A stretch of 64,000 nt of DNA from Tumebacillus flagellatus. Lineage in GTDB: Bacteria > Bacillota > Bacilli > Tumebacillales > Tumebacillaceae. Position numbers and translations under genes: made by a program. Below are positions 1 to 7,769 of the stretch, in pieces (positions within the stretch are counted from its first letter, which is position 1; each line of letters starts with the position of its first letter). Below the pieces are notes generated by a model. The model worked only from the letters and a program-made list of their open reading frames with translations, did no database searches and had not been told where the DNA came from. Location: contig NZ_JMIR01000003.1 of NCBI RefSeq assembly GCF_000714935.1, positions 124,001-188,000 of the forward strand. Direction: 5' to 3'.

Positions 1-405
1 CTCTATGTGCAGCACTTGGAAGCCTCGTTCGCGCACGTCGAGGGAGCGGACATCGAAACCCAACTCTACTCCCTGCTGCGCGAGATGACTTCGTTCGTCG
101 TGCAAAACAGCGAAACCGCTTCGCTGTACAAACGCATCTGGATGCACCCGCCTCTCCAGTTCAAAGACCGCATCCGCCGCGTCGTCACCGAAGTGGACCG
201 CATGATCTGTTCCCGCCTCGCCGCCATCCTCGCCCAAGGCGTCGAGCAAAACATCATCCGCGACCAAAACCTCGAAGAACTCACCCAAACGTACCTCTGC
301 CTCGTCGACGGCTACACGTTCGGGTTGATGTTCTACGACGACGATTCCTATACGCAAAAGCTGGACGGCATCTGGCGTGTGTTCTGGCAGGGACTCAAAC
401 GCTGA
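1..405 (+). CDS. TetR/AcrR-family regulator, C-terminal part (5' end outside window)
   Basis: The reading frame is open from the first base and ends in TGA at 403-405, so only the C-terminal ligand-binding helical domain is present. The DNA-binding helix-turn-helix would lie upstream of the window. The visible part (about 134 residues) is all helical, with the pattern of a TetR C-terminal domain: a stretch around YKRIWMHPPLQFKDRI, then a long amphipathic helix, and near the end a segment beginning LCLVDGYTFGLMF. The family represses neighbouring genes until a small ligand binds. The membrane-protein gene 37 bases downstream on the same strand may be co-transcribed. Ligand and targets cannot be seen. 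The TetR assignment rests on fold pattern only. Confidence 0.65.
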   Translation, partial: LYVQHLEASFAHVEGADIETQLYSLLREMTSFVVQNSETASLYKRIWMHPPLQFKDRIRRVVTEVDRMICSRLAAILAQGVEQNIIRDQNLEELTQTYLCLVDGYTFGLMFYDDDSYTQKLDGIWRVFWQGLKR

Positions 406-442
406 GAAAAAACACTCTTTCCCCTAAGGAGGCTGATTCCCC

Positions 443-772
443 GTGGCCACTCTGCTTCAATACAAATGGGTCATCCTCGGCGTGCTCGAAATCCTCGCGT
501 GGACGACGACGTTTCTCATGCTGTACGCCCGTTACGGGCTTCGCTCCAACCTGTGGTTTAAAATCTTCAGCGTCGCGTTCGCCCTCACCGGCGTGATTCC
601 GCAAGTCGCCGTCGGCATCTTGAATTTCATCGCCAACCGCGAACTCGACCTGTTCACCCTGATCCTCGTCCTGCTGATCCTCTACGGCGCCACGCTTGGC
701 AAAAAGCAAGTCCGCCAACTCGACGCCTGGGCGAAAAATAAGTTCAACAAAAAAAACGCCTCCCTCTCGTAA
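443..772 (+). CDS. small integral membrane protein, function unknown
   Basis: 109 residues. A GTG start is chosen because TAAGGAGG (425-432) lies ten bases before it and no ATG competes. About three hydrophobic segments are visible (residues 8-28, 37-60 and 68-88), followed by a basic tail ending KNKFNKKNASLS. There are no catalytic motifs. It follows the TetR fragment closely and ends inside the left arm of a terminator, so it is the last gene of that short unit. A role as a transporter-like or regulator-linked membrane protein is possible but not shown by the sequence. I do not recognise the family. Confidence 0.7.
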   Translation: MATLLQYKWVILGVLEILAWTTTFLMLYARYGLRSNLWFKIFSVAFALTGVIPQVAVGILNFIANRELDLFTLILVLLILYGATLGKKQVRQLDAWAKNKFNKKNASLS

Positions 773-786
773 GGGAAGGCGTCTTT
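752..786. terminator. bidirectional rho-independent terminator
   Basis: The arms ACGCCTCCCT and AGGGAAGGCGT pair with one bulge around a short CTCGTA loop. An A-tract lies on the left and TTTT on the right, so it can stop the plus-strand membrane-protein gene and the convergent ferric-reductase-like gene. Confidence 0.8.
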
Positions 787-787
787 T

Positions 788-1363
788 CTACGAAGCGCCG
801 ACTGCTTTGCGCTTGCCTGCCAAGGAAAAGCGAACCACGAGCATCACGAGCACGCTCAGGGCGCTGACGATGTACATCGGCAGGTACGTTTTGGTGTCGG
901 TGCCGTTGGCGATGCCGTGCACGGTGGAGAGGAGATAGAGAAGCGGGCTTGCCATGTGGAGTTTTTTCCAGACTGTTTGCCCGATCTTCGTGCGCAGTTC
1001 GGTGGTGAAGATCGTGAAGACCAAGAAGTAGCCCGCCACGATGCCAAACGCCATCGGGATCGGCTCCAAGTGCGACTTCAGCGGGATCAACAACTCCGCC
1101 CACGTGTAGTGCGAGTACGAATCGTACGCCAGCAAGATCAGGTGGAACATGACCAGATACACCGACCAGCGGGCCAGCGAGACGTGAGCAGCCGATGCCG
1201 CCGCGGCGGGCTTGCCCTGTTTGGTGCGAAGAGATTGATAGAGTCCGACCAGCACGGAGAGCGTGATCAAAATGTAGCTGCTAATGCCCGCCGCCCGCGT
1301 TAACGTCCACGCGTCCATCCAGGACGGCATCGAGATGTGGTAGAACGACAAAATCGTATTCAT
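788..1363 (-). CDS. ferric-reductase-like transmembrane protein (YedZ/MsrQ type)
   Basis: 191 residues, with AGGAGG seven bases upstream of the ATG. Five to six hydrophobic segments carry histidines placed as in haem-binding ferric-reductase-like domains: one in MFHLILLAYDS, and a pair in the segments WKKLHMASPLLY and LSTVHGIANG, about 13 residues apart in the fourth and fifth helices. Proteins of this fold pass electrons across the membrane through b-type haems. It is the third gene of a minus-strand unit, 16 bases after apbE, which suggests an extracytoplasmic electron-transfer pathway using flavin bound by ApbE. No C-terminal FAD/NADPH domain is present, so it resembles the short membrane-only class. 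Confidence 0.8.
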   Translation of the reverse strand: MNTILSFYHISMPSWMDAWTLTRAAGISSYILITLSVLVGLYQSLRTKQGKPAAAASAAHVSLARWSVYLVMFHLILLAYDSYSHYTWAELLIPLKSHLEPIPMAFGIVAGYFLVFTIFTTELRTKIGQTVWKKLHMASPLLYLLSTVHGIANGTDTKTYLPMYIVSALSVLVMLVVRFSLAGKRKAVGAS

Positions 1364-1379
1364 GGGAGTACCTCCTCCT

Positions 1380-2387
1380 CTAGTTCACAACTTGCACGTG
1401 GCGAGAGTGCTCGACGAACACGCCCTTTTGCTTTCGGCGTTGCAAAAATTCCGCGCCGCGTTTCGGACCGAGCAACAATGCTGTTTTCGCCCAGACGTCC
1501 GCTTGCACGGCGGTCGGTGCCGTAACCGTCGCCGACGCAATCGTCGTGTTCGACGGGCGTCCCGTGCGCGCATCGAGCAAGTGATGCTGCCACGCAGATC
1601 CCTGTTGCCAGCGGCGTTTGACGGTGGACGAGGTGGCGACCGCTCCGGTGCTCAGTTGCAGTTCCGCCACGTTGCGCTCCGGATCAAACGGGTCGGCGAC
1701 GCCGATGTTCCATGGCTCTTGCGGCTGTCCGAACGCCCGCAAATCTCCGCCCGCGTTGACAAATCCGCATCCAAACTGCCGCAGATGCCGGGCGGCGCGG
1801 TCGACCGTCCAGCCCTTGGCGATGCCGCCGAGGTCAAGCTGCGTGCCCGGCTGGACACGGATGGCTTTCTGCCGGAGATCGAGTTGGAACGGGAGAACCG
1901 TCGGGAGAGGCAGTTCTGCGTCCGCTTCTCCTCGCGAGTCGCGCTTGGCGGGCAGTTTTTCAAACGAGTCGTCGTAGCCCGCCGTCTGCAAGTGGCGCAA
2001 GAGACCGGGGTTAAAAATCCCCTCTGTTTCGTAAAACGCATCCTCTGCCGCTTTCAACATCTCGCAAAGCATCGAGGAGATCGGCATCCAAGTGAGCGTG
2101 TCTTCCCCATCACCGCCCAACTCCGCCGTTGCGGATTCGAGACGGAAGCGGGGGCCGCTTACGGATTCGAGACGGGAGCGGGGGCCGCCCGACCTCTCTG
2201 CCACCGCAGCGTTGAGTTTGGAAAGCTCGCTGTCCGGACGAAAGCGGGAGGCGATCTCCTCGACTTGTTCAAACAGCAGTTGCACGTCGGTCATCAGCGT
2301 TTGCATGTCGGCCGCTTCCATCGGTTGTGCAGGTTGGAAGCAGACTTCGATGTTCGTGTTCATGGCGCGAAAGTTCGTTTTTTCCAT
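1380..2387 (-). CDS. apbE: FAD:protein FMN transferase ApbE
   Basis: 335 residues from the ATG at 2387, which has AAGGAGG about nine bases upstream. An in-frame GTG two codons earlier is the alternative. ApbE transfers FMN from FAD to a Thr or Ser of exported flavoproteins in a magnesium-dependent reaction. Diagnostic segments are DLGGIAKGWTVDRAA, the GFVNAGGDLRAFG loop, HHLLDARTGRP and the final ADVWAKTALLLGP. No signal peptide or lipobox is seen, whereas many ApbE proteins are exported lipoproteins. Near residue 75 a 30-base tandem duplication adds a repeated RLES segment. It sits between an Asn-rich exported protein and a ferric-reductase-like protein. A conventional FMN-binding acceptor domain is not visible nearby. 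Confidence 0.9.
   Translation of the reverse strand: MEKTNFRAMNTNIEVCFQPAQPMEAADMQTLMTDVQLLFEQVEEIASRFRPDSELSKLNAAVAERSGGPRSRLESVSGPRFRLESATAELGGDGEDTLTWMPISSMLCEMLKAAEDAFYETEGIFNPGLLRHLQTAGYDDSFEKLPAKRDSRGEADAELPLPTVLPFQLDLRQKAIRVQPGTQLDLGGIAKGWTVDRAARHLRQFGCGFVNAGGDLRAFGQPQEPWNIGVADPFDPERNVAELQLSTGAVATSSTVKRRWQQGSAWQHHLLDARTGRPSNTTIASATVTAPTAVQADVWAKTALLLGPKRGAEFLQRRKQKGVFVEHSRHVQVVN
2132..2191. repeat. 30-base tandem duplication inside apbE
   Basis: Two 30-base units (2132-2161 and 2162-2191) differ at only a few positions, both beginning CGGATTCGAGACGG. They add ten in-frame residues without breaking apbE. Confidence 0.85.
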
Positions 2388-2411
2388 CTGCACCTGCCTC
2401 CTTCTTCCTGA

Positions 2412-2897
2412 TTAGGACCCGGATGTACGGGAGTGATTGCCGCCGCCTTGGCGCGGCGAGGTGAAACCGCCGAAGTTGCTGTTTCCTCCGAAATTCCGGC
2501 CGTTGTTCGGGTTCACGAACCCGCCGTTGCTGTCGCCGAAACTTCCGCTGTCATCTCCGTTCGGGTCTTGCTGCCCTTGATCGAAGCCGCCGGTGGAACC
2601 GTCAAACCCGCCGCTGTCGTTGTTGTTATAGTCATCGTTGCCGAGATAGCCGTCCGTGCCGCTTTTGCCGTCGTCGATGGTGGAGTTGTTTTTATTGGAG
2701 TTCGAATCGCTGTTGCCGGAATTCGAATTGCCGTTGTTGTTGTGGTTGCGCGACGGCGTGTTCGTCGCGGTCTGTTTGCTGTTGTCCGTGTTTTGGTTGT
2801 TGTCGACGTTAGCCATCGTGATTTGCCCGGTGAGCACGGAGACGAGCGCGACGCTCCCCAAACGGATGATCCAAGGTACCCATTGTTTCGGTTTCAT
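2412..2897 (-). CDS. exported Asn/Gly/Ser-rich low-complexity protein
   Basis: 161 residues, with an AAGGAG ribosome site eleven bases before the ATG. The N-terminus has two lysines followed by a hydrophobic stretch (residues 8-29, ending near TMANVD), which is a plausible signal peptide or anchor. The rest is nearly all Asn, Gly, Ser and Asp, with scattered Phe, for example GGFDGSTGGFDQ. It is the first gene of the unit with apbE and the ferric-reductase-like gene, so it may act outside the membrane in the same pathway. It could be a spacer or surface protein, or an unconventional carrier. No ApbE acceptor consensus of the D-[ST]-G-A-[ST] kind is present. Function unknown. Confidence 0.65.
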   Translation of the reverse strand: MKPKQWVPWIIRLGSVALVSVLTGQITMANVDNNQNTDNSKQTATNTPSRNHNNNGNSNSGNSDSNSNKNNSTIDDGKSGTDGYLGNDDYNNNDSGGFDGSTGGFDQGQQDPNGDDSGSFGDSNGGFVNPNNGRNFGGNSNFGGFTSPRQGGGNHSRTSGS

Positions 2898-2989
2898 CTA
2901 TCCTTCACTCCTTGAGAGGGTTTGTTGTTTCGTTGTTGAGTTCAGTATGGAGCACGAGGATTTGATTTTTCTTTGTGCCAAACAAAAAA

Positions 2990-3016
2990 AGACCCGACTC
3001 GCATCGAGTCAGGTCT
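2990..3016 (-). terminator. rho-independent terminator
   Basis: The arms AGACC-GACTCG and CGAGTC-GGTCT pair around a short loop. The minus strand then runs into a T-tract, so it ends the transcript of the ArAE-type gene that stops at 3040. Confidence 0.85.
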
Positions 3017-3039
3017 TTGTCACAGCTTTGTCAAAATAC

Positions 3040-4020
3040 TTACCGCTTCTCCCGAATCAACCACTTCTGCTTGATTTTCAGATACCGCTCCATGTCGTGA
3101 ATGAAGTGCAACAGCATCGCACGGTTCTCAAACTCATGGCGGTTTTGCGGGAGTTCATCCTGTTTAAACGCTTCCTGCAGCGCGTACAACTGGTTCAACC
3201 GGGTTTGCACCAGTTCCTTGGTACCTGGTGCGATGTACTTCGACATCTCATCGAGATAGTCGGCGACTTTGCGCCCTTGGTCATACGCCCCTTCAAACGC
3301 CGAAAGCGTCAGCATGATCCGCTCGATGATCTCAAACTGACGGCTGCGCATGAGGAAGTAAGCGTAATAGCGGGTCTCCACGCGCAAGACGTGGTTCTCA
3401 ATGTCATGCAACGCCGTTTTCAACGCGTCGCGCAAAATGTCGGCGGTCTCCGTGATCTCCCGCCCTTCCCAATCGGTTGCGCCCTCGCGCAAGAAGCGGG
3501 CAATCTGGCGGAAGATCGTCTTGAAATTGCTTTCGATCTGGGTTTGGTACTTGATCAGTTCTTTCTCGCGGTTTGGCATGTACGAGTTCATCAACAGCGC
3601 CGACCCGATCCCGACGGCGACCAGCTTCAACTCGTTGAACACCATCGAAAGCCCGACGTGCTGCGCCATGAACATGTGCAAGATGATCACGCACGCCGTC
3701 AACACGCTGCCCTGCACTTTGAACAGCACCGCCGTCGGAATCAAAAACAGCAAGATCAACCCGATCACCCACGGATGAAATCCGATTAAATGAAACGCGA
3801 GCACCGCATACGTGATCCCGATCAAGCACGCGCAGAATCGCTCCCACGCATCGCGGTACGAACGCTTGACCGTCTCCCGCAAGCACAGGATCGTCAAGAT
3901 CCCGGCAAATGAATAAAATTCCAACCCCAGCCAACCGGCGACATAGATGGAAAGGGCGCTGCCGAGCGCTGTTTTCACCGTGCGAAACCCGATTTTCACG
4001 GAGGCAATGCGTTGCAACAT
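3040..4020 (-). CDS. aromatic-acid-exporter-type (ArAE/FUSC-like) membrane protein
   Basis: 326 residues from the ATG at 4020, chosen because AGGAGGA lies about nine bases upstream. A GTG at 4068 would overlap the preceding stop as GTGA but has no ribosome site. The N-terminal half has four to five membrane segments (for example GSALSIYVAGWLGLEF, IGITYAVLAFHLIGF and VIGLILLFLIPTAVLF). The C-terminal half, from about residue 160, is soluble and helical. This is the architecture of the short ArAE proteins of Bacillales such as YqjA. Their substrates are not settled; export of aromatic acids is assumed from distant relatives. It follows two hydrolase genes on the same strand. Confidence 0.75.
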   Translation of the reverse strand: MLQRIASVKIGFRTVKTALGSALSIYVAGWLGLEFYSFAGILTILCLRETVKRSYRDAWERFCACLIGITYAVLAFHLIGFHPWVIGLILLFLIPTAVLFKVQGSVLTACVIILHMFMAQHVGLSMVFNELKLVAVGIGSALLMNSYMPNREKELIKYQTQIESNFKTIFRQIARFLREGATDWEGREITETADILRDALKTALHDIENHVLRVETRYYAYFLMRSRQFEIIERIMLTLSAFEGAYDQGRKVADYLDEMSKYIAPGTKELVQTRLNQLYALQEAFKQDELPQNRHEFENRAMLLHFIHDMERYLKIKQKWLIREKR

Positions 4021-4064
4021 CTGGAAGAGTCCTCCTCGCTCTGGAACTTGTTCCTTCCAGCATA

Positions 4065-4826
4065 TCACAACAGCGTTGCCAAGACCTCCGGGGCGCGCTT
4101 ACAAAAGTGTGAATACTGATGCTCTCCGCCCTCTACAGCGCGAAACTCGGCATGAGGCACTTTTTCTTGAAGAATGTTCGCGACGGCGCGGTTGGAGTTC
4201 AGGAACTGCAACCCCGCCTCTTCGTCGCCCTTGCCTTCGTTGGTGCCGCAGTCCAGGTAGACTTTCTCCAACAGCGAGAGATCCGCTTCCCGCACGAATC
4301 TCTCCATGTCTTCCTGGTTGCGGTAATACGCGATGGAAAAACCCGCGATGCGGCGAAAGATGTGCGGATAGCGGCACGCCGCATACACAGTGATCGACGC
4401 TCCGGACGAAATCCCCGCCATACCCGTCCGCTCCGGCAACGTGCGGTACTTGCGGTCGATCAGCGGCTTCAATTCCTCCGCGATGAAGTCGATGTACGCG
4501 CCGCCCTTGCCGCCGCGCTCGTCGTGAAAGCCCAAGATCTGCTCGCTGAACGCCCCGTGTTTCCACGCGTAATACTCGTCGATGCGCTGCTCCGGCACTT
4601 GGTCGACCGCCACGACGATCACGTCCACCGCCCGCTCGTCCAAGTACGCTTCCAAACCGAGCGACACACCGCCGATCTCGTCTTCGTCGCGAAACACGTT
4701 TTGCCCGTCGTGCATGTACAACACCGGATACCGCGCGTCCCCCTGCCCGTAGCTTTTCGGCAGGTACACACGAATCTGGCGTTCTTGCTGAAACGCCGGA
4801 ATCGGCACCAGAAATTTTTCCACCAT
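4065..4826 (-). CDS. esterase, alpha/beta hydrolase of the Fes/IroE-esterase D class
   Basis: 253 residues. The N-terminal RVYLPKSYG and YPVLYMHDGQNVF segments are typical of the putative-esterase family. The nucleophile elbow reads GISSGAS, a slight variant of G-x-S-x-GG. The acid probably lies in LDCGTNEG and the catalytic histidine in GGEHQYSHF near the C-terminus, so the triad looks intact. There is no signal peptide, so it should act in the cytoplasm. Family members cleave ester bonds in siderophores, acetylated sugars or thioesters, and the substrate here is not visible. It is four bases after a second alpha/beta hydrolase gene, which suggests co-transcription. Confidence 0.8.
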   Translation of the reverse strand: MVEKFLVPIPAFQQERQIRVYLPKSYGQGDARYPVLYMHDGQNVFRDEDEIGGVSLGLEAYLDERAVDVIVVAVDQVPEQRIDEYYAWKHGAFSEQILGFHDERGGKGGAYIDFIAEELKPLIDRKYRTLPERTGMAGISSGASITVYAACRYPHIFRRIAGFSIAYYRNQEDMERFVREADLSLLEKVYLDCGTNEGKGDEEAGLQFLNSNRAVANILQEKVPHAEFRAVEGGEHQYSHFCKRAPEVLATLL

Positions 4827-4830
4827 CAGA

Positions 4831-5685
4831 TTAGACCTCCTCGTAAAACGCCAGCACTTCGCGGGAGACTTCCGCCGGGAAATCGTAGAGCATGTTGTGC
4901 TCGGTGTTCGGGATGATTACGACTTTCGAGTACGGTTTGAGAACCGCTCGGCAACGGGCGATGAATTCGTTTTTATAAGCAAACGCGCGGTGCTTGGCTG
5001 CGGGTAAAAAAAGCACCGGGCACTGCATCTTCTCATACAGCGGAAGATGGCGGACTTGATAGAGTTCGGAGATCATCTTCACTTCGAGCGCCTTGGTGGT
5101 CTTGCGCCCGAACTTGCCGTTTGGAAGCTGTACCAACGCCGGGACAAACCCGTCGAACACGGCGCGCTCCCGCACGGCGTTCCACTTCTCGCCCCAATGA
5201 TCGCGCAGCACTTGCACAAACTCGTCCGTCGTCGCAAACTCCGGCTCTATGGAATTTCCCGCCACCATCTGCAGGATCGTCTCCAACGCGACCGGCTCGC
5301 CCTGCGGTTGTGCCATGTCGTAGATCGCGCCGTCGGAGAGCGCGAGCGACCGTGCGCGCTCCGGGTAGTGCGCCGCCAGCCACGCCGAAACATGGCAGCC
5401 GAGCGACGACCCGACGAAATGCGCGCTCTCTATGCCCAGCGCATCCATCACGCCGATCACATCGGCGGCCATCGTCGCGATCTCATACCCCGACTCCGGC
5501 GCGTCCGAATGCCCGTGCCCGCGCAGGTCAATCCCGATCGCCCGATACGTCTCGGTAAAAAACGGAACCACGCCGTTCCACACGCACGCCGCCCCGTTCA
5601 TAAAGTGCAAAAAAATCACCGGTTCGCCGCTGTCGCTCCATTCGTAGACAGCAAGATCGACGCCGTTGACCGGTATTTTTTTCAT
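4831..5685 (-). CDS. alpha/beta hydrolase
   Basis: 284 residues from the ATG at 5685, preceded by a GAGAGAGGG stretch. An ATG at 5715 would add ten residues. The fold is clear: VIFLHFMNGAA oxyanion strand, DLRGHGHSD turn, nucleophile elbow VGSSLG and a late histidine in NTEHNMLYDFP. This is the standard single-domain hydrolase or lyase scaffold (esterases, haloperoxidase-like, MhpC-like enzymes), and the reaction cannot be narrowed from sequence. It is the first gene of the minus-strand run with the esterase and the ArAE-type protein, and diverges from asnB across the promoter region 5716-5862. Confidence 0.8.
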   Translation of the reverse strand: MKKIPVNGVDLAVYEWSDSGEPVIFLHFMNGAACVWNGVVPFFTETYRAIGIDLRGHGHSDAPESGYEIATMAADVIGVMDALGIESAHFVGSSLGCHVSAWLAAHYPERARSLALSDGAIYDMAQPQGEPVALETILQMVAGNSIEPEFATTDEFVQVLRDHWGEKWNAVRERAVFDGFVPALVQLPNGKFGRKTTKALEVKMISELYQVRHLPLYEKMQCPVLFLPAAKHRAFAYKNEFIARCRAVLKPYSKVVIIPNTEHNMLYDFPAEVSREVLAFYEEV

Positions 5686-5777
5686 AGGAGCCCGCCCTCT
5701 CTCTTTCGCTCTCATTTCTGTGCTGATAGTACCATGATCTGGAAGACTTTGCTACCTACATTTGTGCACATCTTCAC

Positions 5778-5805
5778 TTGTGGTTTTACGGTTGTAAATT
5801 ATAAT
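5778..5805 (+). promoter_or_regulatory. sigma-A-type promoter of the first asnB
   Basis: TTGTGG (5778-5783) and TATAAT (5800-5805) are separated by 16 bases. The downstream leader shares AAATTATAATGAA, TCAG and a TTTCA block with the P450 leader at 8464-8510, which suggests common control. Confidence 0.65.
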
Positions 5806-5862
5806 GAAATAAAACTGGTCAGTCACTTAAATTTCATAAGGGAAAAAGGGAGATGAACCAGC

Positions 5863-7692
5863 ATGTGTGGAATCACGGGATGGTTGGACTGGCAGCGTGA
5901 TCTGACAGAACAAGGAGCCGTCGTTACCGCAATGGCAGACACGTTGAAACGGCGAGGCCCGGATGCGGGAGGTCAATGGTTGTCCCCGCGGGTCGGTTTG
6001 GCACATCGCCGCTTGATCGTCATCGACCCGAACGGCGGGCTGCAACCGATGGTGTGCAGCGTCGGCGGGCGGGCATTTGCCATTACCTACAACGGCGAAC
6101 TCTATAATTTTCTCGACTTGCGCCGCGAGTTGGAAGGCCGCGGACATGTGTTTGAATCGCGCTCCGATACGGAAGTTCTGCTGCGCGCCTATATCGAATG
6201 GGGTCCCGCCTGCGTGGAGAAGCTCAACGGGATCTTTGCGTTTGCCATCTGGGATGAGGGAGAACAGCAGTTGTTTCTGGCGCGCGACCACATCGGCGTG
6301 AAACCGCTGTTCTATGCGCAGCGAGGAAGCTCGTTCCTCTTCGGGTCGGAGATGAAAGCGCTGTTGGCAAATCCGCTCGTGAAGCCGGAAGTGGACATGG
6401 ACGGTCTCACCGAGTTGGTGTCGATGGGCGTGTTCCGCACGCAGGGGCACGGCATCTTCCGGGGCGTGACCGAAGTTCTGCCGGGCCACTCCTTGCTCGT
6501 CACCCGAAACGGCGTGCGCGTGACGCAGTACTGGAAATTGGACAGCCATGAGCACACCGATGATTTCGCGGCGACGGCGCAACACGTGCGCGAACTGCTG
6601 GAAGACGCGATCACCCGCCAATTGGTGTCCGACGTGCCGATCGGCTCGATGCTTTCCGGGGGGCTTGATTCCAGCGGCGTGTCCGCCATCGCCGCCCGCG
6701 CATTCCGCCAAGAAGGGCGTCAACTGGACACGTTCTCGCTGCAATTCGTGGGCGAGGAGCGCGACTTCAGAGCCAACCCCATGCAACACGACCTCGACGC
6801 TCCGTGGGCGAAACGGGTCGCCGACGCATCCGGCACGAACCACCGCGTCATCTTGCTGGACACGCCCGACCTGCTGGACAACATCCTCGAACCGATGCGC
6901 GCCCGCGACTTGCCGGCGACCGGCGACAACGAAACCTCGCTCTACACCCTGTTCAAAAAAATGAAACCGGACGTCACGGTCGCGCTCTCCGGCGAATCGG
7001 CCGACGAAGTGTTTGGCGGGTATCCGTGGTTCTACGTGCCGGAGATGCGCAATTTGAACCTGTTCCCGTGGCAGGCGATCGGTGTCGGCAAAGTCGAGAA
7101 TATCGTCCGTCCCGACCTCTTGGATCAGCTCAACCCGGTGCGCCACCGCGCCGAGCGGTACCAACAAGCGTTGCGCCAAGTCCCGCGGCTTGCGGGTGAA
7201 TCGGCGGAAGACGCGCGGACGCGGGAGATCTTCTATCTGAACATGACAGGATTCCTCCCGTACATGCTGGACCGCAAAGACCGCATGAGCATGGCGGCGT
7301 CCTTGGAAGTCCGTGTGCCGTTCTGCGATTACCGGTTGATTGAGTACTTGTGGAACGTGCCGTGGGAGATGAAGTTCGCCCGAGGCGAAGAAAAAGGCTT
7401 GCTGCGTGAAGCGTTCTCCCATGTGCTGCCCGAAGACGTGGTGCGCCGCCGCAAAACCGCCTACCCGCTCAATCACAACCCGGCGTATCTGGAGGGTGTG
7501 AAAGCGAAAGTGCGTGAAATCGCGGAAGACGGCACCTCGCCGATCTTCGACGTGTTCAACCATGAAAAAATCCTTGCCTCCGCGTACTTTGAAGGGCAGT
7601 ACGAAGCAGGCCCTATTGCGCTGAAAAACTACTACGAATACATCATCCAAATGGACGGCTGGATGCGCGAGTACAACGTGTCCTTGGTGTAA
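5863..7692 (+). CDS. asnB: asparagine synthase (glutamine-hydrolysing), copy 1
   Basis: 609 residues, with AAAAAGGGAGA eleven bases before the ATG. The N-terminal glutaminase domain keeps the nucleophile Cys2 (MCGITG), Arg50 in the RRLIVID segment, NGELYN (77-82) and RSDTE (100-104). The synthetase domain has the ATP-pyrophosphatase loop SGGLDSS (265-271) and LSGESADEVFGGYPW around 375-390. Such enzymes form an amide from aspartate or another carboxylate using glutamine and ATP. Length and motifs match ordinary AsnB. It has its own promoter and terminator and lies before a TetR-P450-asnB block whose asnB is very similar. That arrangement suggests a specialised amidation rather than, or besides, asparagine supply. 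This is inference. Confidence 0.92.
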   Translation: MCGITGWLDWQRDLTEQGAVVTAMADTLKRRGPDAGGQWLSPRVGLAHRRLIVIDPNGGLQPMVCSVGGRAFAITYNGELYNFLDLRRELEGRGHVFESRSDTEVLLRAYIEWGPACVEKLNGIFAFAIWDEGEQQLFLARDHIGVKPLFYAQRGSSFLFGSEMKALLANPLVKPEVDMDGLTELVSMGVFRTQGHGIFRGVTEVLPGHSLLVTRNGVRVTQYWKLDSHEHTDDFAATAQHVRELLEDAITRQLVSDVPIGSMLSGGLDSSGVSAIAARAFRQEGRQLDTFSLQFVGEERDFRANPMQHDLDAPWAKRVADASGTNHRVILLDTPDLLDNILEPMRARDLPATGDNETSLYTLFKKMKPDVTVALSGESADEVFGGYPWFYVPEMRNLNLFPWQAIGVGKVENIVRPDLLDQLNPVRHRAERYQQALRQVPRLAGESAEDARTREIFYLNMTGFLPYMLDRKDRMSMAASLEVRVPFCDYRLIEYLWNVPWEMKFARGEEKGLLREAFSHVLPEDVVRRRKTAYPLNHNPAYLEGVKAKVREIAEDGTSPIFDVFNHEKILASAYFEGQYEAGPIALKNYYEYIIQMDGWMREYNVSLV

Positions 7693-7698
7693 AACAGC

Positions 7699-7743
7699 AA
7701 AAAAAGCAGTGGAACGCGAGGGTGCGTGCCGCTGCTTTTTTTA
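7699..7743. terminator. terminator of asnB copy 1
   Basis: AAAAAGCAG-GG on the left pairs with CC-CTGCTTTTT on the right around a GC-rich loop. The left arm (19 bases from 7699) is repeated exactly after the second asnB at 11638. Confidence 0.8.
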
Positions 7744-7769
7744 TAGCGTGTTGAGTCTCCTGCCCTTTT

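Noticed and set aside
5827-7650. 607-codon open frame opposite asnB1
   Set aside because: Antisense of a strongly conserved gene; the product is rich in His, Arg and Val with no motif, as expected of a GC-rich shadow frame.
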